A stretch of DNA of 64,000 bases from Nocardioides ungokensis. GTDB taxonomy: Bacteria > Actinomycetota > Actinomycetes > Propionibacteriales > Nocardioidaceae. The translations under genes were made by a program, and so were the position numbers. The stretch covers positions 124,001-188,000 of the forward strand of contig NZ_CP059164.1 of NCBI RefSeq assembly GCF_013466985.1, in the 5' to 3' direction. Position 1 is the stretch's first letter; every line of letters begins with the position of its first letter. A model generated the notes under the pieces. That model saw only the letters and a list, made by a program, of their open reading frames with translations. It did not search any database and had not been told where the DNA came from. Shown here piece by piece: positions 48,998 through 57,354 of this stretch.

Positions 48998-50085
48998 TGA
49001 CGTTGACTGCCCAGCGCGTGAGCAGCCGGACCGCGCCGGTGTTCCACACCCTCACCGTCGCCGCCGTCGAGCGGCTCACCGACGACGCGGTCGCGGTCAC
49101 CTTCGACGTGCCGGCCGAGCTGGCCGACGCCTTCGCGTTCGAGGCCGGCCAGTCGCTCACCCTGCGCCGCACCCTCGAGGGCCAGGAGCACCGGCGGTCC
49201 TACTCCATCTGCGCGCCGGCCGGGTCGCGCCCGCGGATCGGCGTACGCGAGATCCCCGAGGGGCTCTTCTCCCGCTGGCTCGTCAACGAGGTCACGCCCG
49301 GCACCGAGATCGAGGTGCAGACCCCGACCGGCAGCTTCCGCGCCGACCCGGCCGCGGGTGGCCGGCACCTGTGCATCGCGGCGGGCTCGGGGATCACGCC
49401 GATGCTCTCCATCGCGAGCACGGTGCTGACCAACCCGGACGCCGACGTGACGCTGCTCTACGGCAACCGGACCAGCGGCTCGGTGATGTTCGCCGAGGAG
49501 ATCGGCGACCTCAAGAACCTCCACGGCCCGCGCTTCCAGGTCGTGCACGTGCTCTCCCGGGAGCCGCGCGACGTCGAGCTGTTCTCCGGGCGGCTCGACG
49601 CCGAGCGGCTGCGCCGGCTGCTCGGCGCGCTGGTGCCGGTCGGGTCGATCGACCACGTGTGGCTCTGCGGGCCGTTCGCCATGATCAACGACGCACGCGA
49701 GGTGCTGGAGGAGCTGGGGGTGCCGGCCGAGCGGGTGCACTTCGAGCTGTTCTACGTCGACGAGCCGCCGCCGGAGCTGCACCGCGCGGGTCCGGTCGTC
49801 ACCGGCGAGACCAGCGACGTGACCGTCGTGCTCGACGGCCTCTCGGCGACGGCCCCGATGCCGCGTGACCAGACGATCCTCGATGCCGCCCAGGTGGCGC
49901 GGACCGACCTGCCCTTCGCCTGCAAGGGCGGCGTCTGCGGGACCTGCCGGGCGCTGGTCCGCGACGGCGAGGTCGACATGCGGCGCAACTACGCGCTGGA
50001 GAAGGCCGAGGTCGACGCCGGCTTCGTGCTCACCTGCCAGAGCTACCCGGTCAGCGACTGCGTCACGGTCGACTTCGACGCCTGA
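48997..50085 (+). CDS. paaE: Phenylacetyl-CoA epoxidase reductase PaaE
   Basis: A 362-residue electron-transfer subunit. FAD domain with RRSYSICAP; NADPH domain with IAAGSGITPMLSI and YGNRT; C-terminal plant-type ferredoxin with FACKGGVCGTCRALV and LTCQSYP (four Cys for a 2Fe-2S cluster). It passes electrons from NADPH to PaaA. The ATG overlaps the paaD stop by one base; a separate ATG-led unit begins 43 bases after. Confidence 0.96.
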   Translation: MTLTAQRVSSRTAPVFHTLTVAAVERLTDDAVAVTFDVPAELADAFAFEAGQSLTLRRTLEGQEHRRSYSICAPAGSRPRIGVREIPEGLFSRWLVNEVTPGTEIEVQTPTGSFRADPAAGGRHLCIAAGSGITPMLSIASTVLTNPDADVTLLYGNRTSGSVMFAEEIGDLKNLHGPRFQVVHVLSREPRDVELFSGRLDAERLRRLLGALVPVGSIDHVWLCGPFAMINDAREVLEELGVPAERVHFELFYVDEPPPELHRAGPVVTGETSDVTVVLDGLSATAPMPRDQTILDAAQVARTDLPFACKGGVCGTCRALVRDGEVDMRRNYALEKAEVDAGFVLTCQSYPVSDCVTVDFDA

Positions 50086-50128
50086 TCCGCCGAGCACCCG
50101 TCACCGAGCCCCACCGCTAGGGAGTCCC

Positions 50129-50881
50129 ATGAGCCGTGCCGTCGTCGTCGAGGAGGCCGAGGACCGTGTGGTCCTGCGGCTGAACCGCCCCGAGGTCCGC
50201 AACGCCATCGACCAGCAGACGGTCACCGAGCTCCACGAGGCCTGTGCCCTGCTGGAGGAGCGGCCCCGGGTGGCGCTGCTGCTCGGCGAGGGTGGGACGT
50301 TCGCGGCCGGGGCCGACATCGCCCAGCTGCGCGAGCGCCGCCGCGAGGACGCCCTGCGCGGCATCAACTCCTCGATCTTCGACCGGATCCGGCGGCTGCC
50401 GATGCCGACGATCGGGCTGCTGGACGGCTACGCGCTGGGCGGCGGCGCGGAGCTGGCGTACGCCTGCGACTTCCGGATCGGCACGCCGCGCACCCGGATC
50501 GGCAACCCCGAGCCCGGCCTGGGCATCCTGGCGGCCGCCGGCGCCTCGTGGCGGCTGGCCGAGCTCGTCGGCGAGCCGGTCGCCAAGGAGGTGCTGCTGG
50601 CGGGGCGGATCCTCGACGCCACCGAGGCGCTGGGCGTGCACCTGCTCACCGAGGTGGTCGAGCCCGACGAGCTGCTCGCGGCCGGGCACCGCCTCGCCGA
50701 CCGGATCACCGGGCAGGCCCCGCTGGCGGTCCGGCTCACCAAAGCGGTCTTCCACGCCCCGCGCGAGGCGCACCCGTTGCTGGACGACGTGGCGCAGGCG
50801 GTGCTCTTCGAGACCGAGGACAAGCAGCAGCGGATGACGGCGTTCCTGGACCGCAGGAAGCCCCGGGAGGAGAACCGATGA
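50129..50881 (+). CDS. Enoyl-CoA hydratase/isomerase of the phenylacetate cluster
   Basis: A 250-residue crotonase. Oxyanion-hole segments FAAGADIAQLRE and GYALGGGAELAYACDFRIG are intact, and TRIGNPEPGLGI carries a catalytic acidic residue. In this cluster it could be PaaF (dehydroadipyl-CoA hydratase) or PaaG (ring isomerase); sequence alone does not decide. ATG at 50129 behind GGGAG. Its stop overlaps the next gene's start as ATGA. Confidence 0.85.
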   Translation: MSRAVVVEEAEDRVVLRLNRPEVRNAIDQQTVTELHEACALLEERPRVALLLGEGGTFAAGADIAQLRERRREDALRGINSSIFDRIRRLPMPTIGLLDGYALGGGAELAYACDFRIGTPRTRIGNPEPGLGILAAAGASWRLAELVGEPVAKEVLLAGRILDATEALGVHLLTEVVEPDELLAAGHRLADRITGQAPLAVRLTKAVFHAPREAHPLLDDVAQAVLFETEDKQQRMTAFLDRRKPREENR

Positions 50882-51722
50882 GCAGCCTGCCCGAGACCGT
50901 CGGGGTGTACGGCGGAGGCCGGATGGGGGCCGGGATCGCGCACGCGTTCCTGGTCGCCGGCACCGCGGTGACCGTGGTGGAGAACGATCAGGCGGCCGCC
51001 GACGCCGCCAGGGACCGGGTGACTGCGAGCCTGCAGCGGGCGGAGGAGCGCGGAAAGCTCGGCGGGCCGCTGGCGGGGCACCTCGAGCAGCTCCTGGTGA
51101 CCACCGACGCCGGCGAGCTCGCCGGCGCCGGGCTGGTGGTCGAGGCGGTGCCCGAGGACCCGGCCCTCAAGGTGCGCGTGCTCGCGGCCGTCGAGGCGGC
51201 CGCCCCCGAGGCGGTGCTCGCCACCAACACCAGCTCGCTGTCGATCGACGGCATCGCCGCCGGGCTCGCTTCGCCCGAGCGGTTCCTCGGCCTGCACTTC
51301 TTCAACCGGTGCCGGCCAGCGACCTGGTCGAGATCGTGGTCGGCTCCAGGACCGACTCCGACCTGGTCGCCGCCGCCCAGGGCTGGGTCGAGGCCCTGGG
51401 CAAGACCGCGATCACGGTGACCGACTCGCCGGGGTTCGCGAGCAGCCGGCTCGGGGTCGCGATCGCGCTGGAGGCGATGCGGATGCTCGAGGAGGGGGTC
51501 GCCTCGGCCGCCGACATCGACACCGCGATGACGCTGGGCTACCGGCACCCGGTGGGGCCGCTGCGCACCACCGACCTGGTGGGCCTCGACGTACGCCTCG
51601 CGATCGCGGAGCACCTCGCCCGCGAGGTCGGCCCGCGCTTCGAGCCGCCGCAGATCCTGCGTGACCTGGTCGCGGCCGGGAAGCTGGGGCGGAAGACCGG
51701 GGAGGGCTTCTACACGTGGTGA
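50878..51722 (+). CDS. 3-hydroxyacyl-CoA dehydrogenase, PaaH-like (one reading-frame break)
   Basis: About 281 residues. NAD-binding GVYGGGRMGAGIAHAF with the GxGxxG-type turn; catalytic region NTSSLSIDGIA and GLHFFNPVP (after repair); C-terminal helical domain with SPGFASSRLGVAIALEAMRM and HPVGPLRTTDLVGLD. The frame breaks at 51307-51311; one C gives FNPVPASDLVEIV. It would oxidise 3-hydroxyadipyl-CoA in the lower Paa pathway. It overlaps both neighbours and so belongs to the same operon. Confidence 0.88.
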
Positions 51723-52153
51723 GCGACGAGCAGGCGTTGGCGGAGCAGAGCGCCAAGGTGATGTGGGACAACGACGCTGCGTCGCGGGCGCTCGGCATGG
51801 AGCTGGTGTCGGTGGCGCCGGGCCGCGCGGTCGTGTCGATGACCGTGCGGGCCGACATGGTCAACGGCTGGGACGTCTGCCACGGCGGGCTGATCGCCTC
51901 GCTGGCCGACAGTGCCTTCGCGGTCGCCTGCAACTCCCACGGCCAGGTGACGGTCGCGGCCGGGTTCGACGTCACCTTCCTCGAGTCCGGCCGGCTCGGT
52001 GACGTGCTCGTGGCCACCGCCGAGGAGCGCGCCCTGCGCGGCCGCTCCGGGCTGTACGACGTGACCGTGCGCCGCGGCGACGAGTCCGGGGAGACCGTGG
52101 TGGCCGAGTTCCGCGGGCGCAGCCGGTCGCTGGGGCGCTCGATCGAGGGCTAG
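51716..52153 (+). CDS. paaI: Hydroxyphenylacetyl-CoA thioesterase PaaI
   Basis: A 145-residue hotdog-fold thioesterase that releases CoA from stalled ring-hydroxylated phenylacetyl-CoA. The signature NGWDVCHGGLIASLADSAFAVACNS carries the active Asp. GTG at 51716, overlapping the dehydrogenase stop, or the next GTG at 51719. It is the last gene of the operon and is followed by a two-hairpin repeat. Confidence 0.92.
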   Translation: MVSDEQALAEQSAKVMWDNDAASRALGMELVSVAPGRAVVSMTVRADMVNGWDVCHGGLIASLADSAFAVACNSHGQVTVAAGFDVTFLESGRLGDVLVATAEERALRGRSGLYDVTVRRGDESGETVVAEFRGRSRSLGRSIEG

Positions 52154-52160
52154 GGGTTGG

Positions 52161-52228
52161 TGCAGGAGTCACCGGCTGGCCGGTGACTCCTGTGGTTGTC
52201 AGCCGAAGTAATGGCCGACAAGCAACGG
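52161..52228. repeat. Two-hairpin intergenic palindromic element, copy 2
   Basis: Between the convergent paaI and TetR genes. The first hairpin is perfect: GGAGTCACCGG, loop CTGG, CCGGTGACTCC. The second has TTGTCAGCC and GGCCGACAA arms. It matches the copy at 2090-2157. A third, unrelated GC-rich inverted arrangement continues to 52260. Confidence 0.72.
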
Positions 52229-52261
52229 TTTCACCGGCCAGCCGGGGAAACCTGCAGCCGG

Positions 52262-52874
52262 TCAGCCCGCGTGCAGCCCGTCGAACGCGATCGTGGTGAT
52301 GGCGTCCGAGACGGCCTCGGCGTCGACCGGGCCGCCGGGGCGGTACCACTCGACGAGCGAGTTGACCATGCCGAAGAGCAGGCGGCTGACCAGGTCGGGG
52401 GCCACGTCGTCGCGCAGCGAGCCCTCGGCGATGGCGGCCTGCACCAGGGCGGCCAGGCGGGCGTCGAGCTCGCGGCGCCGGCGCAGGGCGGTCAGCTCCA
52501 CGTCGCTGTTGCCGCGCACCCGCAGCAGCAGGGTGACCGCCGGCTGGTGGGCGACGAGCACCTCGACGCTCTGGTGGACCACCTGCCGCAGCCGCTCGTA
52601 GGCGCCGACCGAGGTGTTCTGCTCGGCCGCGGAGATGACCGCGGTCAGCCCGTCGAGGGCCTCGTCGAGCGCCTGCTCGAGGAGGTGGGACTTGCTCGGC
52701 ACGTGGTGGTAGATCGCCGACTTGGAGAAGCCGAGCTCACGGGCCAGGTCGCCCATGCTGGTGCCGTCGTACCCGCCGGTTGAACAGCTCCACGGCCCGA
52801 CGCAGCACCGTCTCCTGGTCGTGCCCGGGTCGGCCGCGACGGGCGCCGCCCGTCTCGCTCGCCGGCTCGGTCAT
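52262..52874 (-). CDS. TetR-family regulator, probable repressor of the paa genes (one reading-frame break)
   Basis: About 204 residues from ATG 52874. HTH region after repair: AVELFNRRGYDGTSM, then GDLARELGFSKSAIYHHVPSKSHLLEQAL, a PaaR-like recognition helix. The frame breaks near 52773-52778; two bases restore FNRRGYDGTS. The C-terminal helices form the ligand pocket, probably for phenylacetyl-CoA or a metabolite. It is convergent with paaI. Its likely targets are the palindromes at 42609-42636 and 46129-46150; no such palindrome appears in front of its own gene. Confidence 0.83.
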
Positions 52875-52937
52875 GCGGGAAGGATGCCACAGGCGCAGGC
52901 CCGGGCAGGCCGGGATCGGCGACCCCGACGCGGCGGC

Positions 52938-53663
52938 CTACGACGCGTCGAGATGGACCTCGCCGTCCCCGAAGTAGACCTCGGTGACGTCGTCGAGGCT
53001 CTCCTCGCGCTGCAACTCCTCCACCATGGCGAGCAGCTGCTGCGCGCTGCCCTCCGCCCGGGCCAGCAGCGTCAGCTGGCTGTGGTTGAGCTCGCCGGCG
53101 GCCCCATCGCGGAGCAGCTCGACGTAGCGGAGCAGGTTGGCCACGGGCGCGCGCAGCTCCTGACCGAAGGGCGGGTGCTCCCTCATCGCAGGCAGCTCAT
53201 CGCAGGACCGGCCGGCCGCGGCGAGGTCGTCCCGGGTGAGCTGGCGCAGCGCCTCGGCGGCGCCCGGCACCGCCAGCACGACCTCCCCGTCGGCGCAGCG
53301 CGCCACCAGGTCGGGCAGCGCGGCGAGGCGCCCCTTGGCGAGGTAGCCGACCGCCCCGGCGCGGAGCATCGACACGACGTTCGTCACCGCGGTGTGCGCG
53401 GAGACCGCGATCACCACGAGGGGGCGGCGCCCGTCGGGGAGACAGTCCTCGAGCAGCGCCCGAGCGGCTTCGGGACCGCCACCGGGCATCCGGATGTCGA
53501 GCAGCACCACGTGGGGTGCGACTGCCCGGGCCACGGTCCGCAGCTCCTGGCCGGTGGCGACGGAGCCGACCACGCTGAAGCGGGGATCGGCGTCCAGCAC
53601 GTCTTCGAGCGCGCTGCGAATGCCGACGTCGTCGTCGGCGATGACCACGCGGATGCGCGACAT
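52938..53663 (-). CDS. Response regulator receiver fused to a histidine-less dimerisation helix
   Basis: A 241-residue protein. Receiver domain (1-120): DDD at 10-12, phosphorylated Asp in VVLLDIRMPGGG and Lys in YLAKGRL. It lacks a DNA-binding domain. Instead residues about 165-222 (FGQELRAPVANLLRYVELL ... LAMVEELQ) follow the pattern of a histidine-kinase dimerisation helix pair, where HELRTP would be expected. Here the phosphoacceptor His is Gln, and no ATPase domain follows. It may titrate or scaffold a partner. It is divergent from the LuxR response regulator at 53809, with a palindrome between them. Confidence 0.72.
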   Translation of the reverse strand: MSRIRVVIADDDVGIRSALEDVLDADPRFSVVGSVATGQELRTVARAVAPHVVLLDIRMPGGGPEAARALLEDCLPDGRRPLVVIAVSAHTAVTNVVSMLRAGAVGYLAKGRLAALPDLVARCADGEVVLAVPGAAEALRQLTRDDLAAAGRSCDELPAMREHPPFGQELRAPVANLLRYVELLRDGAAGELNHSQLTLLARAEGSAQQLLAMVEELQREESLDDVTEVYFGDGEVHLDAS

Positions 53664-53738
53664 GGCCCTCCTCTCGGTGCCCCGCTCCCCTCATGGTGGC
53701 GGCTGTCGCGTCCTCGCGTAGGCCCCTCGGGCACTACC

Positions 53739-53762
53739 CGTCTAGTACGTTGGTACTAGACG
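53739..53762. promoter_or_regulatory. Palindrome between divergent response regulators
   Basis: Perfect 10-bp arms CGTCTAGTAC and GTACTAGACG around GTTG. It lies 47 bases before the gene at 53809 and 75 before the start of the one at 53663; a dimeric regulator could control both. Confidence 0.6.
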
Positions 53763-53808
53763 AGGGTCGCCGGCAGATCGGGGAGGCGACCCACGGAGGA
53801 GGTCCTCG

Positions 53809-54498
53809 GTGAGCACGCACTCCAGTTCGGCTGACGAGGCGCACGCGGAGATCGAGGCGCCGGTCACCCGGGTGCTGGTCGTCGACGACCACGAGGTGCT
53901 CGCGTCCAGCCTCGCCCGCGTCCTCGACGAGGAGCCGGACCTGGCGAGCGTGGGGGTCGCCGGCACCCTCGAGCGTGCCCGGGCGATGATCGTCACGACG
54001 GCACCGGACGTGGTGCTGCTCGACCACCGGCTGCCGGACGGCGACGGGGTGGCCGCCATCTCGGAGCTGCGGGCGCTGCGTCCGAGCATCAAGGTCGTCG
54101 TCCTCACCGCGAGCGCCGCCGACCACGTCCTCGTGGCCGCGATCGAGGCCGGGGCCTCCGGCTTCGTGTCCAAGACGCGCAGCCTGGGGGAGCTGACCTC
54201 CGCGGTGCGCGCCGCGGCCAGCGGCGAGGCGGTGATCTCGCCCGAGCTGCTGGCGCGACTGCTGCCCCGGCTCTCACCGTCGGGCCGCCCTCGCCACCAG
54301 GAGCTGACCGAGCGCGAGCGCGAGGTCCTGGGGCTCGTCGCCGAGGGCCTCTCGAACGCTGCCATCGCCGAGCGCCTGGTGGTGAGCGTGCACACGGTGC
54401 GCAACCACGTCGCGAACCTCTCGGCGAAGCTCGGCGCCCACTCCAAGCTCGAGGCGCTGTCCATCGCCGTGCGCGAGGGGCTGCTGCCGGGGCGGTGA
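53809..54498 (+). CDS. LuxR/NarL-family response regulator
   Basis: A 229-residue regulator. Receiver: VVDDHEVLASSLARVLDEE, phosphorylated Asp in VVLLDHRLPDGDG, Lys in FVSKTRS. C-terminal HTH: ELTEREREVLGLVAEGLSNAAIAERL and VHTVRNHVANLSAKLG. There is no kinase gene nearby, so its partner is unknown. GTG start at 53809. A GAGGTA-G-TACCTC palindrome lies 26 bases after its stop. Confidence 0.9.
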   Translation: MSTHSSSADEAHAEIEAPVTRVLVVDDHEVLASSLARVLDEEPDLASVGVAGTLERARAMIVTTAPDVVLLDHRLPDGDGVAAISELRALRPSIKVVVLTASAADHVLVAAIEAGASGFVSKTRSLGELTSAVRAAASGEAVISPELLARLLPRLSPSGRPRHQELTEREREVLGLVAEGLSNAAIAERLVVSVHTVRNHVANLSAKLGAHSKLEALSIAVREGLLPGR

Positions 54499-54790
54499 GC
54501 CGCCGATCGGGACTTTCCGGCCGGAGGTAGTACCTCGGTGCCATGCGGAACCGGTCCGACGGCTCAGGCATGCGCGCCCGCGCGGTCCCAGAATTGGGGC
54601 GTGCCGGACCTCGGCCGGAGGCGAGGCGGTGACCCCTGCACCGCACCGCATCGGTGACGTGCGGCCTTCCGGTCGCCCGGCCCGGTGACCAGTCCGCGAT
54701 CCCCCGTTAGCGGCAACTCATCGGGTCGGGCCCGGCCCCGGTTCGGAGAACGCGGGGGTGCGGTGACCGGGGATCTGAGAGGCTGCTCCC
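54499..54790. other. 292-base intergenic region with a short palindrome
   Basis: Holds GAGGTA-G-TACCTC (54524-54536), which resembles the TAGTAC core of the palindrome at 53739, and the untranslated region of the next gene. I see no gene, RNA or strong terminator in it. Confidence 0.4.
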
Positions 54791-55240
54791 ATGAAGCAAG
54801 CTGCCCGGCGGGTCGCCCTGGAGACCCTCGGCTGGGTGCTGGTCGTGGCCGGCATCGCCGCCCTGGTCCTGCCGGGGCCAGGGCTGCTGGCCATCTTCGC
54901 CGGCCTGGCGCTGCTCTCCCAGCAGTACGAGTGGGCCGAGCGCCGCGTCGAGCCGGTCAAGGAGCGTGCCCTTAAGGCTGCCGCCGAGAGCGTGGAGACC
55001 TGGCCGCGGATCGTGCTGTCCACGACGATCGCGCTCCTCATCATCGCCGCAGGCCTCCTGTGGATCTGGCACCCGCCGGCCCCGGGCTGGTGGCCGATCG
55101 AGGAGAAGTGGTGGCTGGTCGGGGGCTGGGGCACCGGCTCCACCCAGGTGGCGTCGGGGATCTTCGCGATCGGGATGATCGTCTACAGCTACCGGCGCTT
55201 CCACGACAAGGGCGGCGAGGGCAACCCGAGCGCCGCCTGA
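54791..55240 (+). CDS. PGPGW-family (TIGR02611-like) membrane protein
   Basis: A 149-residue protein with a hydrophobic hairpin containing VLPGPGLLAIFAGLALL (the PGPG turn), the YEWAERRVEPVKERA segment typical of the family, and a third and fourth helix (IVLSTTIALLIIAAGLLWI, VASGIFAIGMIVYSY). The function is unknown. ATG at 54791. Confidence 0.8.
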   Translation: MKQAARRVALETLGWVLVVAGIAALVLPGPGLLAIFAGLALLSQQYEWAERRVEPVKERALKAAAESVETWPRIVLSTTIALLIIAAGLLWIWHPPAPGWWPIEEKWWLVGGWGTGSTQVASGIFAIGMIVYSYRRFHDKGGEGNPSAA

Positions 55241-55270
55241 CACCGGCAACGCCCGACAGGGCGGCGTCGG

Positions 55271-56470
55271 TCAGAAGCCGATCGGCAGCCCGGCGTAGTT
55301 CTCGGCCAGTCCGGTGGCCCCGGCCGCGCTCGAGGTGACCCAGCGCAGCTGGGAGAGCTGGAGCTGCTCGTCGAACGGGTCGCCGCTGGTGTGCAGCATC
55401 GTGGTCATCCACCACGAGAAGTGGGTGCAGCGCCAGACCCGGCGGAGGGCGGTGGCCGAGTAGGCGTCCGCCAACCGGGCGTCGTCCTTGCTCAGCAGGT
55501 CGACCAGCGCGGGGGCGAGCAGGCCGACGTCGGCCACCGCGAGGTTGAGCCCCTTGGCCCCGGTGGGCGGCACGATGTGGGCCGCGTCGCCCGCCAGGAA
55601 GAGCCGCCCGTGCCGCATCGGGGTCTGCACGTAGGAGCGCATCGGCAGCACGCTCTTCTCCGTGATCGGCCCGGGCGTGAGCTGCCACCCGTCCTGGCCG
55701 TGCCCGAGGCGGGTGGCCAGGGACTCCCAGATCCGGTCGTCGGACCAGCTCTGCGCGTCGGTGCCGTTGGGCACCTGGAGGTAGAGCCGCGAGACCGTCG
55801 AGGACCGCATCGAGTGCATCGCGAAGCCGTCGGGGTGCCAGGCGTAGATGAGCTCGTCGGTCGAGGGCGGCACGTCGGCGAGGATGCCGAGCCAGGAGTA
55901 GGGATAGGTCTTCTCCCAGGTGCTGCGTACGCCGTCGGGCACCGCGGCGCGACTCGGCCCGAACGACCCGTCGCAGCCGACCACCACCTCGGCGGTGACC
56001 CGGCGCGGCCGCCCGTCGGAGTCGGCGAACGTCACCGACGGGTGGTCGGTGTCCACGTCGTGCAGGGCGGTGTCGGACACCTCGTAGTGCACCTGCTGGC
56101 CGGCGGCGGTCCGGGCCGCGACGAGGTCCTTCTGCACCTCGGTCTGGCCGTAGACCCACACCGAGCGGCCGGTCAGGTCCACGAAGTCGAGGTGGTGGCG
56201 CTCGTGCGGCCACTGCAGGTAGATCCCCCGGTGCTCGTGGCCCTCGCGGGCCAGCCGGTCGGCGAGGCCGGCGGAGCGGAGCAGGTCGACGGTCGACTGC
56301 TCGAGGATGCCCGCGCGGATCCGCCCGGCGACGTACTCCTGCGAGCGCGACTCCACGACGACCGACTCGACGCCCTCGCTGGCGAGCAGGTGGGAGAGCA
56401 GCATGCCGGCCGGGCCGGCGCCGATGATCGCGACCCGGGTGCGCAGGTCGCCGGTGGCCGAAGTGGTCAT
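55271..56470 (-). CDS. pobA: 4-Hydroxybenzoate 3-monooxygenase
   Basis: A 399-residue flavoprotein hydroxylating 4-hydroxybenzoate to protocatechuate with NAD(P)H and O2. Rossmann GAGPAGMLLSHLL for FAD, RAGILEQSTVDLL near the start, the FAD-pyrophosphate motif LAGDAAHIVPPTGAKGLNLA and the DG-type motif VGCDGSFGPSR. ATG at 56470. It lies downstream of an IclR gene and has its own operator at 56512-56532. Its product feeds PcaHG. Confidence 0.95.
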   Translation of the reverse strand: MTTSATGDLRTRVAIIGAGPAGMLLSHLLASEGVESVVVESRSQEYVAGRIRAGILEQSTVDLLRSAGLADRLAREGHEHRGIYLQWPHERHHLDFVDLTGRSVWVYGQTEVQKDLVAARTAAGQQVHYEVSDTALHDVDTDHPSVTFADSDGRPRRVTAEVVVGCDGSFGPSRAAVPDGVRSTWEKTYPYSWLGILADVPPSTDELIYAWHPDGFAMHSMRSSTVSRLYLQVPNGTDAQSWSDDRIWESLATRLGHGQDGWQLTPGPITEKSVLPMRSYVQTPMRHGRLFLAGDAAHIVPPTGAKGLNLAVADVGLLAPALVDLLSKDDARLADAYSATALRRVWRCTHFSWWMTTMLHTSGDPFDEQLQLSQLRWVTSSAAGATGLAENYAGLPIGF

Positions 56471-56511
56471 GGTGCGAGTCAAGCCCCGCGGCTCCCGCAC
56501 TGGCCACGCCG

Positions 56512-56532
56512 GGCTTCCGCTGGGTGGAAGCC
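56512..56532. promoter_or_regulatory. IclR-type operator before pobA
   Basis: Perfect palindrome GGCTTCC, 7-base spacer, GGAAGCC, 42 bases before the pobA ATG. It shares the TTCC-N7-GGAA core with the site at 57295-57309. Confidence 0.62.
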
Positions 56533-56534
56533 GG

Positions 56535-57283
56535 TCAGGCGATGTTGCGACCGATGCTCTGGGCGGCCACCTGGAGGGCGGCGACCAGGCGCGGGCGGTC
56601 CTTCTTCAGGGTGGGCACCACGATGCCGAGCGAGGCCACGACCGCGTCGCGGCGGCGGATCGGCACCGCGACCGAGCAGGCGCCCAGGCTCATCTCCTCG
56701 ACGGTGGTCGCGTAGCCCTCGCGCAGCACCCGCGCGAGCTGGCGGCGCAGCAGCCCCGGCTGGGTGACGGTGTAGGGCGTGACCCGGGCCAGGTCGGCCA
56801 TCACCGTGGCCTGCACCTCGGGCGGGGCGTGGGCGAGCAGCACCTTGCCGACCCGGTGGCGTGCAGCGGCAGCCGGGAGCCGATCTGGCTGACCACCGGC
56901 ACGGACGCGTGCCCGGCGAGCCGGTCGAGGTAGAGCACCTCGACGCCGTCGCGCACGGCGAGGTGCACGGTGGCGAGGGTGGCGGCGTACAGGTCGTGGA
57001 GGTACGGCGAGGCGAGTTGCCGCAGCCCGGTCTGCACCGGGGCCAGCAGGCCGACGTCCCACAGCCGCCTGCCCACGACGTACTCACCCGTCGGTGTGCG
57101 GGCCAGCGCGCCCCAGGCGACCAGCTCGGCGACCAGCCGGTGCGCGGTGGCGACCGGGAGCCCGGCGCGGTCCGCGAGCTCAGTCAGCGTGAGCCGGCGG
57201 TGCTGCTCGTCGAAGGCGCCGAGCAGCAGCGCCAGCGCCCGCGAGGTGACGCTGCTGCCCGGGGTCGAGGAGTTGCCGGCCAT
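56535..57283 (-). CDS. IclR-family regulator of pob/pca genes (one reading-frame break)
   Basis: About 249 residues. HTH: LTLTELADRAGLPVATAHRLVAEL; ligand domain with HLAVRDGVEVLYLDRLAG, LHATGVGKVLLAH (after repair) and CSVAVPIRRRDAVVASLGI. The frame breaks around 56850-56854; one G restores TGVGKVLL. ATG at 57283. It is divergent from pcaH and upstream of pobA, so it is a PobR/PcaR-like activator or repressor with p-hydroxybenzoate or protocatechuate as likely effector. Confidence 0.87.
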
Positions 57284-57294
57284 GGCCACGAGTC

Positions 57295-57309
57295 TTCCAC
57301 TGAACGGAA
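57295..57309. promoter_or_regulatory. IclR-type site between iclR and pcaH
   Basis: TTCC-ACTGAAC-GGAA, the same core and 7-base spacing as the pobA site. It lies 46 bases before the pcaH GTG and 12 before the iclR start. Confidence 0.55.
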
Positions 57310-57354
57310 ATGGGTGCTCGTCGTCACGCCGCGCGTCGCCGTACCGTCGGTGCC

